From Clostridia bacterium (GTDB lineage Bacteria; Bacillota; Clostridia; Oscillospirales; CAG-382): a stretch of DNA of 50,722 bases. Under the pieces are notes generated by a model that did not search any database, was not told the origin of the DNA, and worked only from the letters and a program-made list of their open reading frames with translations. The stretch's first letter is position 1. Every line of letters begins with the position of its first letter. A program made the position numbers and the translations under genes. The stretch lies in NCBI GenBank assembly GCA_017563195.1, contig JAFXDO010000043.1, positions 1-50,722 of the forward strand. Reading direction: 5' to 3'. Below, in pieces: positions 1 to 8,206 of this stretch.

Positions 1-71
1 TCAAGCAGGGGATAATATTGCTCACCTCTGAGTTCATAGGTAATTCCGTTTTGTTCAATGTACTTTTCCAT
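1..71 (-). CDS. Possible TnpV-like transposon protein, N-terminus only
   Basis: On the minus strand an ATG at 71 opens a frame running off the window edge; it begins MEKYIEQNGITYELRGEQYY. This resembles the start of the small TnpV-type proteins found on Clostridia mobile elements, which begin with a short polar helix and a TYxLxGxxYxP motif. A purine-rich GGAAAGG lies about 8-12 bases upstream of this ATG; a second in-frame ATG at 83 has the same GGAAAGG directly against it, so the start at 71 is preferred. Only 23 codons are visible, so the family call is tentative. If correct, a mobile element lies just left of the window. Confidence 0.4.
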   Translation of the reverse strand, partial: MEKYIEQNGITYELRGEQYYPLL

Positions 72-140
72 ATATTGCACCATCCTTTCCTTTGGTGCTT
101 TAAGTGTACTATAAATACGGAAAATCTGCAAATGTGCAAA

Positions 141-182
141 AAAAGAAAAATACGAGAAACACCGAAATGTTCTCGTATTTTT
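141..182 (-). terminator. Intrinsic terminator after nadE
   Basis: Read on the minus strand, AATACGAGAA pairs with TTCTCGTATT around a short loop and is followed by a run of Ts broken by one C. It lies about 90 bases after the nadE stop and closes the pncA-nadE unit. The stem is A/T-flanked on both sides, so it may also stop transcription from the other direction. Confidence 0.7.
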
Positions 183-268
183 CTTCGCCTTCGCAATGCT
201 CGTAATTCTTAATTCTCAAAAACTGTCCTTAAGAACAAACGGCATTCACCTCGAGGCTTTTCTTATTG

Positions 269-1000
269 TTATATGTTGGGCTTGAAGCAGGGCATAAAGC
301 TGAGCTTGAACAGGTTTGCCTTATGCTTTCTGTCGATAAGCGCCTTTTTGTCCTCGTTTGCAATATAGCCGGTGCGGATGTAGGTGTCAAGCTCGGCATA
401 GGTAAAGCCGAGGTTTTCCTCGTCGGTCTTCCCGCAAAGTCCGTCGATGGGGATCTTGTCGACCAGCTCCTTGGGAAGCCCGAGCAGGTAGCCGATCTCC
501 TTGATTTCGGTCACGGTGATGAACGACATCGGCGAAAAGTCGCCGACCGAGTCGCCGTAGCGGGTCGAGTAGCCGACCCAGTCCTCCGAAAGGTTGCAGG
601 TGTTGCAAACTCTTCCGTTATTGCTCTGCGAAACGGCGTAAAGCGTCGACATTCTTATTCTTGCGGGGAGATTCTGAAGCGATTGCGGGGTGAGCTCGAG
701 CTGGGGGGGCATATTTTTCACGATCGCGTCGACGGCGTCCTTGATATTTACCTCGTAATGCTTTATCCCGAGGTGGTTTACCAGCATATACGCCTTATCG
801 ATATCGTGCTGTACGCCCTGCGGCATCAAAACGCCGATAACCCTGTCCTTGCCAAGTGCCTCGACGCACAGCGCGGCGGCTATCGAGCTGTCCTTACCGC
901 CCGAGATGCCGACTACCGCGTTACAGCCCTTGCCGTTTTCCTCAAAGAAATTGCGGATCCATTCAACACATTCGTTTTTTACCCTTAAAGCGTCAAACAT
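269..1000 (-). CDS. nadE: NAD synthetase
   Basis: Makes NAD from nicotinic acid adenine dinucleotide and ATP, the last step of NAD synthesis, in the cytosol. The 243-residue protein has the ATP-pyrophosphatase P-loop SGGKDSS at about residues 33-39, followed by an alternating sheet/helix pattern and a conserved DWxGYSTRYGDSVGDFSP segment near residues 140-157, typical of NadE. There is no N-terminal glutaminase (nitrilase) domain, so the enzyme should use free ammonia or a separate amidotransferase. Start ATG at 1000 is preceded by AGGAGGG. It lies 12 bases after pncA on the same strand, so both are probably one transcript and form a nicotinamide salvage pair. The nicotinate phosphoribosyltransferase and NadD needed between the two steps are not in the window. 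Confidence 0.93.
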   Translation of the reverse strand: MFDALRVKNECVEWIRNFFEENGKGCNAVVGISGGKDSSIAAALCVEALGKDRVIGVLMPQGVQHDIDKAYMLVNHLGIKHYEVNIKDAVDAIVKNMPPQLELTPQSLQNLPARIRMSTLYAVSQSNNGRVCNTCNLSEDWVGYSTRYGDSVGDFSPMSFITVTEIKEIGYLLGLPKELVDKIPIDGLCGKTDEENLGFTYAELDTYIRTGYIANEDKKALIDRKHKANLFKLSFMPCFKPNI

Positions 1001-1012
1001 AACACCCTCCTG

Positions 1013-1516
1013 TTATTCGATAACGTCTATCTGGCACATTTTCATCGTCGCGAGCGCGGCGTTATGGCTTTCGACGGTCACGCCTGCACAGCACTTCGCA
1101 TCGACCGAGACCAACGCGTTCGGGAAGCACGCCTTGATTATGAGCGCGTTCGAGACCACGCAGATGTCGGTGCAAAGCCCGATAAGCTCAACGCATTCAA
1201 GCTCTTCCCCACTCCAATGCGGCCAGCCGAAGTTGGGTTTATCGATTATCCTGCAGCCCTCGACGTAAAGCCCGTCTGCAATTTCCCAGCCCTTACTGCC
1301 CTTGATGCAATGCGGGACGGGAAGCTTCCTTCCCTCGGGGGTGTCGAGATAATCCTCGCCGTGGGTGTCGCGGGTGAATATGATCTCGTCGCCGTTTTTG
1401 CGGTATTCCTCGATCTTTGCCCTGACGTTGGGCAAAATCGCGACAGCCTCCGCGGTACCGAGCGCCATATCGATAAAGTCGTTCTGCATATCAACAACGA
1501 TAAGTGTTTTTTTCAT
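1013..1516 (-). CDS. pncA: Nicotinamidase / isochorismatase-family amidase
   Basis: Cysteine hydrolase expected to convert nicotinamide to nicotinic acid. The 167-residue protein shows the family triad: Asp9 in VVDMQND, Lys93 in DKPNF, and Cys119 in GLCTDICV. RDTH at 49-52 supplies likely metal ligands of nicotinamidases. The protein is shorter than E. coli PncA (about 210 residues) but complete at both ends. Pairing with nadE favours nicotinamidase over other isochorismatase-like functions. A GGAAGTGAA stretch precedes the ATG and a consensus-like promoter lies just upstream. Confidence 0.85.
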   Translation of the reverse strand: MKKTLIVVDMQNDFIDMALGTAEAVAILPNVRAKIEEYRKNGDEIIFTRDTHGEDYLDTPEGRKLPVPHCIKGSKGWEIADGLYVEGCRIIDKPNFGWPHWSGEELECVELIGLCTDICVVSNALIIKACFPNALVSVDAKCCAGVTVESHNAALATMKMCQIDVIE

Positions 1517-1536
1517 TTCTTCACTTCCTTTGCTTC

Positions 1537-1566
1537 GTTATAGCACAAACCGCTGGCCCTTGTCAA
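1537..1566 (-). promoter_or_regulatory. Sigma-A promoter of pncA-nadE
   Basis: Minus strand TTGACA (1566-1561), 18 bases, TATAAC (1542-1537), about 20 bases before the pncA start codon. Confidence 0.7.
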
Positions 1567-1577
1567 TATTTGCAAGC

Positions 1578-1611
1578 AAAAAGGCCGAAAAGGAGTCCCT
1601 TTCAGCCTTAA
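1578..1611 (-). terminator. Intrinsic terminator after the SpoIID gene
   Basis: Minus strand: AAGGC-GAAA-GG pairs imperfectly with CC-TTTC-GCCTT and is followed by TTTTT. It begins within 10 bases of the stop codon at 1619 and lies just before the pncA promoter. Confidence 0.7.
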
Positions 1612-1618
1612 AATCTAT

Positions 1619-3226
1619 TTATTTGCCTGCCATTTCAAGCGTGGTGCCGTTGAAGAAGAAGCCGAGGATGTACTTATAGCTGTAGCCGTCCTTCGAAAGC
1701 TTTTCACTGCCCGTCGCCGAAAATCCGACGCCGTGGCCTGCACCCTGACCGTTTACCGTAACGGTGTCGGGCGTGATCTCGACGCCCTGAGTAGTCATAT
1801 ATCCGTCGCCGAAGCCCTCGAACGGCTTATATCCGTCCTCGGTGAGGATGCCGGTGACCTTGCGCTTCTCGACCCTGCCCTCCGCCGTGAGGACCTCAAG
1901 CTCGGTCGAGTACTCAAGCGTGAAGTTTGCGCTGTTGAAGCCGCAGGCAGAGCGGATATCCTCGCTCGTTTCGACGGTAATGCTGTTGCCGCTGCCGTCG
2001 CTGACCGAAAGAACCGTGATATAGCTCGAGCCGTAGGGGTCCTTCGCGAGTATCTTCATCGAGATATCGTCGTCGGTAAGCCCCGAAAAGCTGTTGCGCG
2101 ACTTGAGATACTTGAAAAACTCGGTCTTGGAGTATACTCGGCTCCAGCGATCGCCGTCCTCGTATTCCTCCTGAAAAACGGTGGTGAGATAGGGAACCTC
2201 GTCCCCGCCCCACGCCGCAACCGACGAGCAGCTCGCGCCGCCGTTGGAGTTATGGTAGAGCACCATTATCGGCGCGCCGTTGTAGGCACAGAAAAGTCCG
2301 CGGGTCGCGTCGACGATGGCGTTATTTTCATCGTTCATACGGTAAAGACCGTGATAGACCTGACAGCAAGCCGAGTTGGTGCAGACGTCGAAGCCCTGCT
2401 TCTGATGCTTGGAGTAAAGCGGAACCGTTCTTGCAAGCACGGCGAACGCCTTGCGGGTCTCGACCGAGTAGTTCGTGCCGATCTCGTTCGCCATTACGCA
2501 CTTGGTGTAGTCTTCAAGTCCGAGGATGTTTTCCATCCAGAGGCGTCCGTCGGACACGCTGTATTCGAAAATACCGCTGTAATCGTAATGATTTATGCTT
2601 CCCGAGCGGTGGCGCATCGGGATATTGACCGAATGTCCGTTGTGTCCGCGCAGCGCGAGCGGGCGCGTCGTGTCCTCATAGCTGAAAATCACGCGTCCCG
2701 ATTCATCAACGACGGTGATGCCGCCGCTCACGGGAGAAGCGACAGTCCTGCCGCCCGACGCCTTTTTCGCCTCGTCTGAAGAGTTTGAGAGGAAGGCGCG
2801 CGACTCGAAGCCGCCCTTGACGACAGCGACGAAGCCGTTTTTGCTTTTTGCCGAGCTCAATGCCGCGGAATAGCTCGAAAAGCTTCCGATGACCGCGCTG
2901 TACGAGCCGATGCTGCCTGCGTTATCGGGGGTCGCCTTGCCGTTGGAAAGGCTTGCATTCACCTGCGGGAGCAGGATTATCGAGCTATCGGAAAGCGAAA
3001 AGAGCTTCACGAAGCTATCGCCCTCGGTGTAACCGATATCGAACCCGTTTGCCGACTTATTGTTAGACGAAAAGGTACGGGTATCGAGCAGCGGAGCCGA
3101 CACGTACATACCGATCCTCACGTCGGGCTCGTTATATTCAACGTTTTTTGCCGTGGGCATTATCGCCGCACCTGCGCAGAATACGATGGCAAGCGCGAGC
3201 GAGACGAGGCGCTTAACCGATCTCAT
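1619..3226 (-). CDS. SpoIID/LytB domain protein, exported
   Basis: Predicted peptidoglycan lytic enzyme acting on denuded glycan strands outside the membrane. The 535-residue protein starts with a signal peptide (residues 1-26), then about 170 residues without a clear call that include SPOR-like alternation (SYSAVIGSFSSYSAALSSAK), then the SpoIID core from about 215. The core shows LGLEDYTKCVMANEIG (Glu248 is the likely catalytic acid), a KAFAVLARTVPLY segment, the CCQVYHG cysteine/His motif, and the C-terminal GQGAGHGVGFSATGSEKL signature near 490-510. It is longer than sporulation SpoIID (about 340 residues), so it may be a LytB-like homologue rather than the engulfment enzyme. Its start overlaps the upstream gene by 14 bases, suggesting coupled translation. 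Confidence 0.85.
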   Translation of the reverse strand: MRSVKRLVSLALAIVFCAGAAIMPTAKNVEYNEPDVRIGMYVSAPLLDTRTFSSNNKSANGFDIGYTEGDSFVKLFSLSDSSIILLPQVNASLSNGKATPDNAGSIGSYSAVIGSFSSYSAALSSAKSKNGFVAVVKGGFESRAFLSNSSDEAKKASGGRTVASPVSGGITVVDESGRVIFSYEDTTRPLALRGHNGHSVNIPMRHRSGSINHYDYSGIFEYSVSDGRLWMENILGLEDYTKCVMANEIGTNYSVETRKAFAVLARTVPLYSKHQKQGFDVCTNSACCQVYHGLYRMNDENNAIVDATRGLFCAYNGAPIMVLYHNSNGGASCSSVAAWGGDEVPYLTTVFQEEYEDGDRWSRVYSKTEFFKYLKSRNSFSGLTDDDISMKILAKDPYGSSYITVLSVSDGSGNSITVETSEDIRSACGFNSANFTLEYSTELEVLTAEGRVEKRKVTGILTEDGYKPFEGFGDGYMTTQGVEITPDTVTVNGQGAGHGVGFSATGSEKLSKDGYSYKYILGFFFNGTTLEMAGK

Positions 3227-3710
3227 AGTCGCCTCTTATCGTAAAATATGCCTTGCCGCCGGTGACGAGTATCGCCTTGCGCGACTCGCTTTCCGACGCG
3301 TAATAGATATGTCCGTATTCAAGAGGCTCACCGGAGAAGATCTCCTTACCCTCCGACATATCGGTAATTCCCTCGTTTTCGTCGTTCGACGAGGTGATGG
3401 CAACGGCGTTGCCGCCGCGATAGATGACCTCCGCATTGGGCGAAAGGATGATGACGTCGCCCTCGTTGAAGGAAACGTCCTCATAGGTCGTCGCGATAGT
3501 GATGCCGCCCTCGGCGGTAAGCTCATCGATTATCTCCTGCCTCAGCTCTTCTCTGAACTTTTCGAGATAACCGTAGGTGACGGGCGTGTCAGAGGGGATC
3601 GATTCGCCTGCCCCCGCGCCTGCGCCCTCCGCTGCTCCGACGACCGCGGAAACGGCAAAGCACACCGTCAGGATCGCTGCGAGCATAAGCGGAATGATGA
3701 TCTTTTTCAC
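3213..3710 (-). CDS. Small exported protein of unknown function, coupled to SpoIID
   Basis: I do not recognise the family. The 165-residue protein has a signal peptide (MKKIIIPLMLAAILTVCFAV, cleaved near AAEGAG), a low-complexity AGAGAGES linker, a short charged helix (YLEKFREELRQEIIDELTAE, about residues 48-67) and a beta-rich domain with GDVIILSPNAEVIYRGGNAV. Such an exported helix plus beta domain would suit a cell-surface partner. The stop codon overlaps the SpoIID start by 14 bases, so the two proteins are probably made together and may act together on the cell wall. Confidence 0.7.
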   Translation of the reverse strand: MKKIIIPLMLAAILTVCFAVSAVVGAAEGAGAGAGESIPSDTPVTYGYLEKFREELRQEIIDELTAEGGITIATTYEDVSFNEGDVIILSPNAEVIYRGGNAVAITSSNDENEGITDMSEGKEIFSGEPLEYGHIYYASESESRKAILVTGGKAYFTIRGDYEIG

Positions 3711-3875
3711 AGAAAATTCTCCTTAAATATTTTTGGAAGCCGAAAACGATAGACTCGCGGTAATAAATAATATGCGGCTTCCTTTGGAAATATGCACTAA
3801 GATGAAGGATTTTTTATGTGCGAAAACGACAAAAATCGGGTCTCTTTTTCGCAAGCGCAGATATTTCCACTTACT

Positions 3876-3885
3876 ATTATATCAC
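3876..3885 (-). promoter_or_regulatory. Possible extended -10 promoter for the exported protein-SpoIID pair
   Basis: Minus strand TGATATAAT has the extended -10 form TGnTATAAT. A TTGACA (3895-3890) is present but only 8 bases upstream, too close to be the partner -35. The long leader to 3710 contains nothing else I can name. The rest of the gap from 3711 to 4138 holds only the terminator at 3958-3999 and no convincing gene. Confidence 0.35.
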
Positions 3886-3957
3886 ACCTTGTCAAGTCCC
3901 ACAGAATGGGGTCGTCTCCTTCCCCTACCCAATATATTGTTATTTGGAACGAAACGG

Positions 3958-3999
3958 CAAAAAAGGAGAGAACGACTTTTTCGCAAAAGCCTTCTCTCC
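3958..3999 (-). terminator. Intrinsic terminator after the dockerin protein gene
   Basis: Minus strand GGAGAGAA ... TTCTCTCC with a 19-base loop, followed by TTTTTT. It lies 140 bases after the stop at 4139 and separates this gene from the SpoIID pair. Confidence 0.75.
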
Positions 4000-4138
4000 G
4001 ATGCGCGATATTATTTTTTTGTATAACGCAGAGCTGTTCTCTGCCTGTCACTTATTGCGCCGCTCGATGGGCGATGCGCCACAGTGAGAAAACGGTTTTG
4101 CGCGTTTTTTGTGCCGAATGAATCTTCAGAGCCGTGCT

Positions 4139-6025
4139 TTAAGCCCCGAAATCCTTGAAAAACGTCGGGTCGGGGTTAAAGAAATAGCGTCGGATAAGCA
4201 GGTAGTCCAAAACGTCGAGACCGCCGCTGCCCGAAACGTCGACCGCAGCCGATTGCACAGAATTCAGCTTGACCGTGCCGAGATAAGCACGCTTTGCGAG
4301 GATATAGTCGCCGACGTCGAGCAAGCCGTTGCCGTTAACGTCGCCCGCGAGGCAGACCGTCGCGCTGTCGACCGTATTCCCCTGCACCGCAAGCGTTACG
4401 ACCGAGCCGGTCCCGATATAGCCCGAAGCCGAAAGGTCGGTTCCGTCGGAGGAGCTCACGGTGATGCTTTGCTTATCGAAGTACTCCGAAAAGGAATCGA
4501 AGCTCATTTTCCACGCCGCGGCGCGCAGATACCCGTCATCGCCGAGCGTGAACAGCTCGCCCGACGGGTCGATGTTCATTCTGCTGTAGAAGGTGGTATA
4601 CTCGAGGAAGACCCAGCCGCTCTTGCCGTAGTATTCGGTCTTGCCCCAGAAGCCGTCGACCTCATCGACCTCGATTATCGTACCGTTCGGAATGACGGCG
4701 AGCGAGTCGGTGGCGGTGTTCGCCTCCTCGCGAAGGTTGAGGTTCGCCTTCAGCTTATAATAACCGACCTCCTTCTTCGTGAGCACGACCTTGGAGTCGG
4801 GGTAGTTTATCGGCATATTGACGTAAAGTATGCCCTTCGCCGCCGCTGTCGCGAACTGCTCCCAGGTATAACGCCTTGTCGAGATGACGCAGGGCTGTGA
4901 AACGACGCCGTCGCCGCCCGCGTTGCCGTGATATATAACGATGAAGTCCTCGTCCATCGTGAGTATCGAGACAGAGTGTCCCGCCGCAAGCCTTACGTGC
5001 GCGCCGGGGGCTGCAGACATCAGCAGGCTCTTGACGCTGTTCGCCGTTACCGCGCCCGAAGAAAGCGTGCCGACGTTATAGTAAAGCGAGCTGTTCGCCG
5101 AATGATCTATAAACCCGAAGCAGGTCCAGAACACCATACGCGCGAACGAAAAGCATTGCGCCCCAAGCAGATCGACCTCGCAGGTCTCCTTCTTACCCGT
5201 CGGGTAATAGCGCATACAGTTGCAATTTCCGACCGACTGGATGCAATACGTCGAGCTGGTGTGGTGGCAGGTGCACGCCTGCCCGTTTTTCGAGAAAAAG
5301 GTGCCCGGCATATGGTAGCTAAGCGGCAGAGTGACGCTTCCCACCTCAACGTACGGGCCGGAATAGTCGCTTCCGCTTGCCATCGGAGTGCCGACCTCGG
5401 CGCGGGTATAGCTCAGGTCGCTTTCGGGCGCGCTGTTGGGCTCTGCAACGTACTGCAGGTACTCTTCCCCGCCCTCTGTCCAGACCTCATCGCCGTTTTC
5501 CTCGATATAAATATAATCGGGGTTTTCCTTGACCCAGCGGATGCTCCCGTCGGGCTCGGGCACAAAGCCCGCCATCCCCTCGCGGCGAAGCAGCAGCTCT
5601 TCCCTGCCGTTCTGCATCGAATAAACGCAGTCTCCTCGCATATAAAGCATCCCGTTTTCGACGACGTAAAGGCATTTCGCCTCGCTTTTGAGGCGATGCA
5701 CCGTCTCAACGCCGCTTCCGTCGGGGTTGATCGACATAATTCTGTCGTTTGATATGAAATATATCCTTCCGTCGGAATAATTCAGGTATTTCGCGTCGAT
5801 ATCGGCAAGCTTTGCCCTGTTTCCCGCCGCGTCGACACGCCAAAGCGCGCCGTTTTCGGAAAAGACCGTATCGTCGCCCACGTCAACAGCCGTGCCGCCG
5901 TAAAGTATCCTGTCGCCGAACTCGATCCCCTCGGCAGACACGCTTGTCGGCGTGCTTGCGCTGAACGGTATCGCAAAAAGCGCCAATACCCCGCACAACA
6001 GCAACGAAACAACTCGCTTTAACAT
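4139..6025 (-). CDS. Secreted cysteine-hydrolase-like protein with SH3 and dockerin domains
   Basis: A 628-residue exported protein. In order: signal peptide (1-31, ending SVSA); a repeated beta motif region (about 40-170) reminiscent of DUF5050-type propeller blades; a cysteine-rich segment (251-282) with CTCHH and CNCMRYYP; a CHAP/NlpC-like hydrolase region with candidate Cys291 in QCFSFAR and His350 in AAGHSVSIL (290-405); a bacterial SH3 domain (about 423-478, LNLREEANTATDSLAVIP); and a type I dockerin at 560-616 (GDVNGNGLLDVGDYILAKR and DVSGSGGLDVLDYLLIRR). The architecture suggests a peptidase or amidase docked to a cohesin-bearing scaffold. GGAGG lies 7 bases before the ATG. The hydrolase assignment rests on motif shape only. 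Confidence 0.75.
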   Translation of the reverse strand: MLKRVVSLLLCGVLALFAIPFSASTPTSVSAEGIEFGDRILYGGTAVDVGDDTVFSENGALWRVDAAGNRAKLADIDAKYLNYSDGRIYFISNDRIMSINPDGSGVETVHRLKSEAKCLYVVENGMLYMRGDCVYSMQNGREELLLRREGMAGFVPEPDGSIRWVKENPDYIYIEENGDEVWTEGGEEYLQYVAEPNSAPESDLSYTRAEVGTPMASGSDYSGPYVEVGSVTLPLSYHMPGTFFSKNGQACTCHHTSSTYCIQSVGNCNCMRYYPTGKKETCEVDLLGAQCFSFARMVFWTCFGFIDHSANSSLYYNVGTLSSGAVTANSVKSLLMSAAPGAHVRLAAGHSVSILTMDEDFIVIYHGNAGGDGVVSQPCVISTRRYTWEQFATAAAKGILYVNMPINYPDSKVVLTKKEVGYYKLKANLNLREEANTATDSLAVIPNGTIIEVDEVDGFWGKTEYYGKSGWVFLEYTTFYSRMNIDPSGELFTLGDDGYLRAAAWKMSFDSFSEYFDKQSITVSSSDGTDLSASGYIGTGSVVTLAVQGNTVDSATVCLAGDVNGNGLLDVGDYILAKRAYLGTVKLNSVQSAAVDVSGSGGLDVLDYLLIRRYFFNPDPTFFKDFGA

Positions 6026-6140
6026 CCTTTTTCCTCCGTTTTTTGTACTTCGATTTACATAATATCACATTATTCGCCCTTTTTCAAGTGCTTTCAACCC
6101 CAAGCGCGGATTTTTGCACGGTAAAGAAGGGAATTGAAAA

Positions 6141-6355
6141 GGTGCGTTACGAACCCTTTCCATACAATGCGTTTAACATAACGCCCACGCGGGTCGAGGG
6201 TTTGATTTAAGTTTTACCTTTACCGCGGGCTTTAAAAGGCGTGTTACACGCCCTTTCCATACAAAACGTATAACATAACGCCCACGCGGATAGAGGGTTT
6301 GTTATTTTGACGCGTTCATCGCGGGCTTTAAAAAAGGTGCGTTACGCACCTTTCC
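6141..6355 (-). repeat. Two-copy leader repeat (type B units) upstream of the dockerin gene
   Basis: Two direct copies of about 97-100 bases (6141-6239 and 6238-6337), plus the start of a third. Read on the minus strand, toward the gene starting at 6025, each has a GC hairpin, GCCCGCG, a CCGCGTGGGCG segment and a GGAAAGG-like end. This matches the type B leader units found on the plus strand before the DUF1015 gene, valS and gyrA. The hairpins are GGTGCG-TAA-CGCACC and GGCGTG-TAA-CACGCC, a pairwise change that keeps the stem. The type A and C units of the other loci are absent here, and this gene has a normal Shine-Dalgarno sequence. The rest of 6026-6411 has no gene. Confidence 0.75.
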
Positions 6356-6411
6356 TAAAAATATATTCCCGCTCGGGGCGACGCTTGCCGTTTTAATCGA
6401 AAGCACAACGC

Positions 6412-6443
6412 AAAAAAAGAGACGCTCCGCGAGGGAGCGTCTC
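6412..6443 (-). terminator. Intrinsic terminator after the CBM9-like gene
   Basis: Minus strand GAGACGCTCC, five-base loop, GGAGCGTCTC, then seven Ts. A perfect 10-bp stem 26 bases after the stop codon. Confidence 0.92.
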
Positions 6444-6469
6444 GTAAGTCAGCTATTTATGCTGTGTAA

Positions 6470-7975
6470 TTACTGCTTCTTCTTCTTGAGAACAACTACA
6501 ACAACTACAGCGATGATAGCAACAACTGCAACGATGATGCCGATGATGAGACCGGTGTTGCCGCCTTCTTCTGCCTCGGAGGAGGTAGAAGCTGCTGCAG
6601 AGGACTCAGCCTTGGAGGATTCTTCGGAAACCTCGGAGGATTCTACGTCGGAGGATTCAACAACGCTGGATTCAACGTCGGAGGATTCTACGTCGGAGGA
6701 TTCTGCGCCGGAGGTATCGCCGGAAGCTTCGGATACAACGTAAAGCATGGAGTTGGTGTAGAGGGTATCTGCTTCTTCGAGATCAACACCGAAGAGAGCA
6801 ACCTTGGTGCCAACTGCGAGGTTAGCAGCAGCGTTTCTGCGTTCTGCGCCTGCGCTGGTGTCGTCGAGAGCGTGTGCAGAGTAGCAGAGCATGCCGTCGG
6901 TGATTTCGGAGGTGAATACAACGTCTTCGCCTGCGCCCTGGATGCTTTCAACTACGGTGTAGTAGCCTTCTTCGCCTTCAACGGGAGCGAGGAGTACGTT
7001 TATAGACCACTTGGTATTCATACCGCCGAGGTTTTCGGGTCTGGTGAAGAGGTAAGCGGTGTCGGAGGAGATAGCGGTGTTAACGCCGTCGATGATGAGC
7101 TGAACCTTATCGGTAGCTTCTGCGGGAACTTCGCCTTCTTCCTTCGCGGGAGGATCGGGCTGAACAACGATTTCGATTTTCTTACCGGTGAGCGAGATAG
7201 CTGCTGCGCTGTCTGCATCCTTGGAGGTAAGCATACCGTTCTGCCATTCGATCATACCGGGCTTAGCGTCGTAGTCCTGAGCTGCTACAGCGTAGGTAAA
7301 GCCGAACTTTTCGTCGTTGCTGACCTTGGAAAGACCGGTCTTGTCCCAAGGAATACGAACTTCGTAAGTGGTGGTCTTAGCGTCTTCGTCTCTGGTAATA
7401 ACTGCGTCCCAGTCATTAACTTCGAGAGAGGAAGCGTTTACAGGCTTGCACCATGCAATACGGATCTGTTCGCCGTTTTCGGTGAGTGCGAGACCTGCTT
7501 CGAGGTAGTCGCCGTCGTACTGGCCAACCTGGTAAGAGGTTTCACCCTTCTTGGGTTCGCCGGGGGTAAGAATGAACTGTACGCAAGAGAACTTCCACAT
7601 GAAACCGTAGTCGTTGCTGTCCCAAACACCGTCGCCGCTGTGGTCGGTTTCGGGGATAGCGATGTGAGTCTCGGTGTTGAGAACCCATGCGAGGTAGAGG
7701 TTGTCATCGTCCCATGCACCGTAGAAATCAAAATCCCAATCGGATTCGGAGTACTGGTTGTGTTCGGTATCAACGAACTGGGACTTATCTTCGGGATAAG
7801 AGTGGATAGGAGCCTTGCCGTATTCGCCGGTCTTAACTACACCGTCAATCTTCGGTGCGGTTTCGATGTACTTGAACTCTTCCTGGTAGTTGACGTTGTC
7901 AGCTGCTGCAGAGGGAAGTACGAACATCGCGCAAAGCATAGTTGCTGCGAGAAGAAACGCGAGTAACTTCTTCAT
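6470..7975 (-). CDS. Membrane-anchored surface protein with CBM9/DOMON-like domain
   Basis: A 501-residue exported protein with a signal peptide (1-25, PSAAAD), then a CBM9/DOMON-like domain beginning APKIDGVVKTGEYGKAP (about 39-55) with DDNLYLAWVLNTET, which are hallmarks of sugar- or haem-binding beta sandwiches. A second beta-rich region covers about 290-420. A Ser/Glu/Asp/Val linker of repeated ESSDVESS units (about 425-465) spans the wall, and a C-terminal membrane helix followed by KKKKKQ anchors the protein. The gene uses a narrow codon set (GCT, GTT, AAC, GAA) like pgk and tpiA, which suggests high expression. It stands alone, with its own promoter and strong terminator. The ligand is unknown. 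Confidence 0.8.
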   Translation of the reverse strand: MKKLLAFLLAATMLCAMFVLPSAAADNVNYQEEFKYIETAPKIDGVVKTGEYGKAPIHSYPEDKSQFVDTEHNQYSESDWDFDFYGAWDDDNLYLAWVLNTETHIAIPETDHSGDGVWDSNDYGFMWKFSCVQFILTPGEPKKGETSYQVGQYDGDYLEAGLALTENGEQIRIAWCKPVNASSLEVNDWDAVITRDEDAKTTTYEVRIPWDKTGLSKVSNDEKFGFTYAVAAQDYDAKPGMIEWQNGMLTSKDADSAAAISLTGKKIEIVVQPDPPAKEEGEVPAEATDKVQLIIDGVNTAISSDTAYLFTRPENLGGMNTKWSINVLLAPVEGEEGYYTVVESIQGAGEDVVFTSEITDGMLCYSAHALDDTSAGAERRNAAANLAVGTKVALFGVDLEEADTLYTNSMLYVVSEASGDTSGAESSDVESSDVESSVVESSDVESSEVSEESSKAESSAAASTSSEAEEGGNTGLIIGIIVAVVAIIAVVVVVVLKKKKQ

Positions 7976-8028
7976 AATGTTTTTCTCCTTACTGTATTTT
8001 CGGGCTTTTGCCCTTTTATGGTGAATAC

Positions 8029-8057
8029 ATTATAAACGATTCTCTTCAAAAAAGCAA
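8029..8057 (-). promoter_or_regulatory. Promoter of the CBM9-like gene
   Basis: Minus strand TTGCTT (8057-8052), 17 bases, TATAAT (8034-8029). The leader carries a small GGGCAAAAGCCC hairpin, and an AAGGAG site lies before the start codon. Confidence 0.65.
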
Positions 8058-8147
8058 TAGGGAAAAATATCTTTTTTACATTTTTGTTTACTTTGTCCCG
8101 TTTTTTACCGCTTTTTTAACCGCTCCGCCGAAAAATGCAAATAGGTC

Positions 8148-8176
8148 TTGAAATTTAATTACATTTATATTATAAT
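8148..8176 (+). promoter_or_regulatory. Sigma-A promoter of the helicase gene
   Basis: TTGAAA, 17 bases, TATAAT, 30 bases before the ATG at 8207. Divergent from the minus-strand promoter at 8029-8057. Confidence 0.75.
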
Positions 8177-8206
8177 AAATCGATTACACATACGGAGAAT
8201 TTCCTG

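Noticed and set aside
3816-4121. Small plus-strand frames in the gap left of the dockerin gene
   Set aside because: They overlap a terminator, have no good ribosome binding site and look like random sequence.
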